Assembly (NCBI RefSeq): GCF_900099705.1
Contig: NZ_LT629695.1
Location: 496,001 to 560,000, forward strand
Reading direction: 5' to 3'
Length of the DNA: 64,000 bases
Origin: Agrococcus jejuensis
GTDB taxonomy: Bacteria > Actinomycetota > Actinomycetes > Actinomycetales > Microbacteriaceae
The notes under the pieces are model-generated. The model worked only from the letters and a program-made list of their open reading frames with translations, made no database searches and was not told where the DNA came from. Made by a program: the position numbers and the translations under genes. This document shows positions 62,031 to 64,000 of this stretch, in pieces (positions within the stretch are counted from its first letter, which is position 1; each line of letters begins with the position of its first letter).

Positions 62031-63212
62031 TCATGCGAGCGCCTCGGAGCGCAGGCCGCGCGCGAGGTCCTCGAGCAGCCCGACCGTCAGCACGGGCACG
62101 CGCGCGAGCCTGCCGACCGACGGCGGCGCGAGGGCGTCGGCGCGCAGCACGATGGGGGCGACGTCGGGCGGCAGCAGGCCCGCGGCCTCGCGCAGCCGGC
62201 GCGGCGCAGCGGTGCTGCCGACGACGATCCACGCGACCGACGCCTGCGGCGACAGCGCGATCGACCGCACGACGTCGACGATGCCCAGCCTCCGGTCGGT
62301 CGCGAGGTCGGTGAGTCCGTCGAGCAGGCGGTCGCGCGTGCGAGCGTCGATCGCGGCGGGGTCGAGCCTGCCGCTCGCGGGGCTCTCGACCACGCGCACG
62401 CGACGCCGTTCGGCGATCGCGCCGGTCGCGATGGTCGCGACGATCTCGAGCGCGAGCTCGAAGTCGTCGGCGCCGTAGTCCTCGGGCGACGTCGACACGC
62501 ACACGAGGGTGTCGCTGCGCTTCGACGGCTCGAACTGCCGCACGAGCAGCTGGCCCGTGCGGGCGGTCGACCTCCAGTGCACGTGTCGCGGCTCGTCGCC
62601 CGGGTGGTAGTCGCGCAGGCTGTGGAAGGCGACGTCGTCGGCGGTGAGCTCGGCGGCCGACTCGCCCTCGAGGTCGCGCACGAGACCGGCGGCGACGGCG
62701 GGGATGCGGGCGATGCGCGGGTGCACGACGAGCTCCGACGCGACCGTGAGCACGTGGGTGCGCTCGAGGATGCCGAACGGATCCGTGCGCAGCACCGTCG
62801 CGGGGCCCACGACGACACGGCCGCGCCTGCGGGTGTCGAGCACGAGCCGCTGCGACGACTCGTCGCCGGCGTCGAGCCGCGGCAGGTCGATGCGGTACGT
62901 CACGTCGCCCACGAGCACGTCGATCGCGCGCGGCGCGAAGATGCGGCCCGGCCGGCGCACGACGAGCGTCGCATGCGCGGGCTGCCCGACGGGCACGCGC
63001 TCGGCCGACAGCGCCAGCTGCACGTCGACGTCGCGCTGGCCGACGACCCACGGCAGCGCTGCGAGCACGAGCAGCGCCGCCGCCGATGCGGCGACGACGA
63101 GCTCGACCCAGCCGAGCGCGACGCCGACGGGGCCGCCCACGATCGCGACGCCCACGAGCGTCCAGCCCCATCCGGTGACGATCGCGGCCCTGCGCCGCAG
63201 CCGCTCGATCAC
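62031..63212 (-). CDS. DUF58-domain membrane protein
   Basis: 393 residues. Two N-terminal helices (about 11-33 and 36-56) and the DUF58 signature YHPGDEPRHVHWRSTARTGQLLVRQFE (about 204-230). A beta-rich segment (about 60-180) may form a domain between helices and DUF58. GGPVG-type sequence at the start of the second helix. It overlaps the MoxR stop by 4 nt (63209-63212). Second DUF58 protein of the window; unlike the first, it is membrane-bound. Confidence 0.88.
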   Translation of the reverse strand: MIERLRRRAAIVTGWGWTLVGVAIVGGPVGVALGWVELVVAASAAALLVLAALPWVVGQRDVDVQLALSAERVPVGQPAHATLVVRRPGRIFAPRAIDVLVGDVTYRIDLPRLDAGDESSQRLVLDTRRRGRVVVGPATVLRTDPFGILERTHVLTVASELVVHPRIARIPAVAAGLVRDLEGESAAELTADDVAFHSLRDYHPGDEPRHVHWRSTARTGQLLVRQFEPSKRSDTLVCVSTSPEDYGADDFELALEIVATIATGAIAERRRVRVVESPASGRLDPAAIDARTRDRLLDGLTDLATDRRLGIVDVVRSIALSPQASVAWIVVGSTAAPRRLREAAGLLPPDVAPIVLRADALAPPSVGRLARVPVLTVGLLEDLARGLRSEALA

Positions 63213-64000
63213 GAGCCGTCGCGCCCTCGCGGCGGCGGCGTCGAGAGCATGAGCTGCTGCAGGATCGTCTCCTGCGTGATGCCGTCGAGCTCGGCCTCGG
63301 GCTCGAGCACGATGCGGTGCGCGAGCACGGGGATCACGAGGGCCTTCACGTCGTCGGGCGTCACGTAGTCGCGGCCGTCGAGCGCCGCGTACGCCCGCGC
63401 GGTGCGCACGAGCGACAGGGCGCCGCGCACGCTGACGCCGAGCCGCACCTCGCCCGACTGGCGCGTCGCATCCACGATGCGCGCGACGTAGTCGGCGACG
63501 GCGGCGTCGACGTGCACCGTCGCGACGACGCCGATGAGCTCGATGAGCCGCGCCGTGTCGACGACGGGCGCGAGCGAGCCGGGATCGATGGGCTCGGCGG
63601 AGCCCTCGAGGATGCGCAGGGTCGACGCGTGGTCGGGGTAGCCGATGGAGGTGCGCAGCGCGAAGCGGTCGAGCTGCGCCTCGGGCAGGCGGTACGTGCC
63701 CGACTGCTCGATGGGGTTCTGCGTCGCGACGACCATGAACGGCGTGGGCACGGCGTTGGGCTTGCCGTCGATCGTGACGCGACCCTCCTGCATGACCTCG
63801 AGCATCGCCGACTGCGTCTTGGGGCTCGCGCGGTTGATCTCGTCGGCGAGCACGACGTTCGCGAAGACCGGGCCCTCGTGGAAGGTGAAGCGACCGGTCG
63901 ACTGATCCCAGATGCTCACGCCCGTGATGTCGCCGGGCAGCAGGTCGGGCGTGAACTGGATGCGCGACGCCGAGCCGTCGATGCAGGCGGCGAGCGCACG
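63209..64000 (-). CDS. MoxR-family AAA+ ATPase (C-terminal part, cut by window edge)
   Basis: 263 residues are visible; the N-terminus and Walker A lie beyond the right edge. Walker B VVLADEINRASPKTQSAML, sensor VATQNPIEQSGTYRLPEAQLDRF and the lid region SVRGALSLVRTARAYA are present. Paired by a 4-nt overlap with the downstream DUF58 gene. With that and the transglutaminase-like and FtsK-like genes it forms a four-gene unit on the minus strand. Confidence 0.93.
   Translation of the reverse strand, partial: RALAACIDGSASRIQFTPDLLPGDITGVSIWDQSTGRFTFHEGPVFANVVLADEINRASPKTQSAMLEVMQEGRVTIDGKPNAVPTPFMVVATQNPIEQSGTYRLPEAQLDRFALRTSIGYPDHASTLRILEGSAEPIDPGSLAPVVDTARLIELIGVVATVHVDAAVADYVARIVDATRQSGEVRLGVSVRGALSLVRTARAYAALDGRDYVTPDDVKALVIPVLAHRIVLEPEAELDGITQETILQQLMLSTPPPRGRDGS

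Overview
The window is very GC-rich (around 70% or more by eye), densely coding, rich in GTG starts and 4-nt ATGA/GTGA gene overlaps. The gene complement (RNase J beside dapA, PNPase, rpsO, an IF-2 with a long Pro/Gly/Ala-rich N-terminus, MEP-pathway genes, MoxR/DUF58 clusters) points to an actinobacterium. Gene order and the short repeat types suggest the family Microbacteriaceae (Agrococcus-like); this is inference. No tRNA or rRNA gene was found.

Layout. 1-2.2 kb: left end of a MacAB-type ABC exporter. 2.3-8.1 kb: dapA-rnj and dapB-(membrane protein)-thyA-folA, with a GNAT gene on the opposite strand between them. 8.1-14.6 kb: GNAT, histidine phosphatase, M16 peptidase, ribokinase, pnp, rpsO. 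14.7-22.8 kb: PrsW-like protease, aspA, a lipoprotein, a large membrane protein, three small anchored proteins in tandem, and an M20 peptidase. 22.8-27.1 kb: ribF-deoC, truB, panE. 27.2-29.1 kb: a compositionally foreign DUF262/HNH gene that looks like an acquired type IV restriction-like defence gene. 29.1-34.5 kb: hydrolase, uridine-kinase-like protein, DUF418 protein, mutY, RNB exoribonuclease. 34.6-41.8 kb: nusA-ylxR-infB-rbfA (without rimP), a lipoprotein cyclophilin, proS. 41.9-49.5 kb: an eight-gene minus-strand unit, ispG-MFS-MoxR-DUF58-small protein-vWA-vWA-TPR (Bat-like). 49.6-54.6 kb: the dxr/rseP/ispG neighbourhood, interrupted by three copies of a structured short repeat, a DUF559 nuclease-like gene and a lysozyme-like gene. 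54.7-57.1 kb: gabT and a sarcosine-oxidase-like flavoenzyme. 57.1-64 kb: a second MoxR-DUF58 cluster with a transglutaminase-fold membrane protein and an FtsK/EccC-like ATPase, continuing past the right edge.

How the parts work together. Housekeeping themes are lysine/DAP synthesis (dapA, dapB), thymidylate and folate (thyA, folA), RNA turnover (rnj, pnp, RNB), translation (infB, rbfA, rpsO, proS, truB, nusA) and isoprenoid synthesis (dxr, ispG). Many genes carry a TAnnnT hexamer 6-8 nt before the start codon and no Shine-Dalgarno sequence, which indicates widespread leaderless transcription.

Most notable: (i) three copies of a composite element made of about 19-bp units in a fixed order, two of them in inverted orientation around a DUF559 gene; (ii) the DUF262-DUF1524-like gene; (iii) a transglutaminase-fold protein lacking all three expected catalytic residues inside a MoxR/DUF58/FtsK locus.
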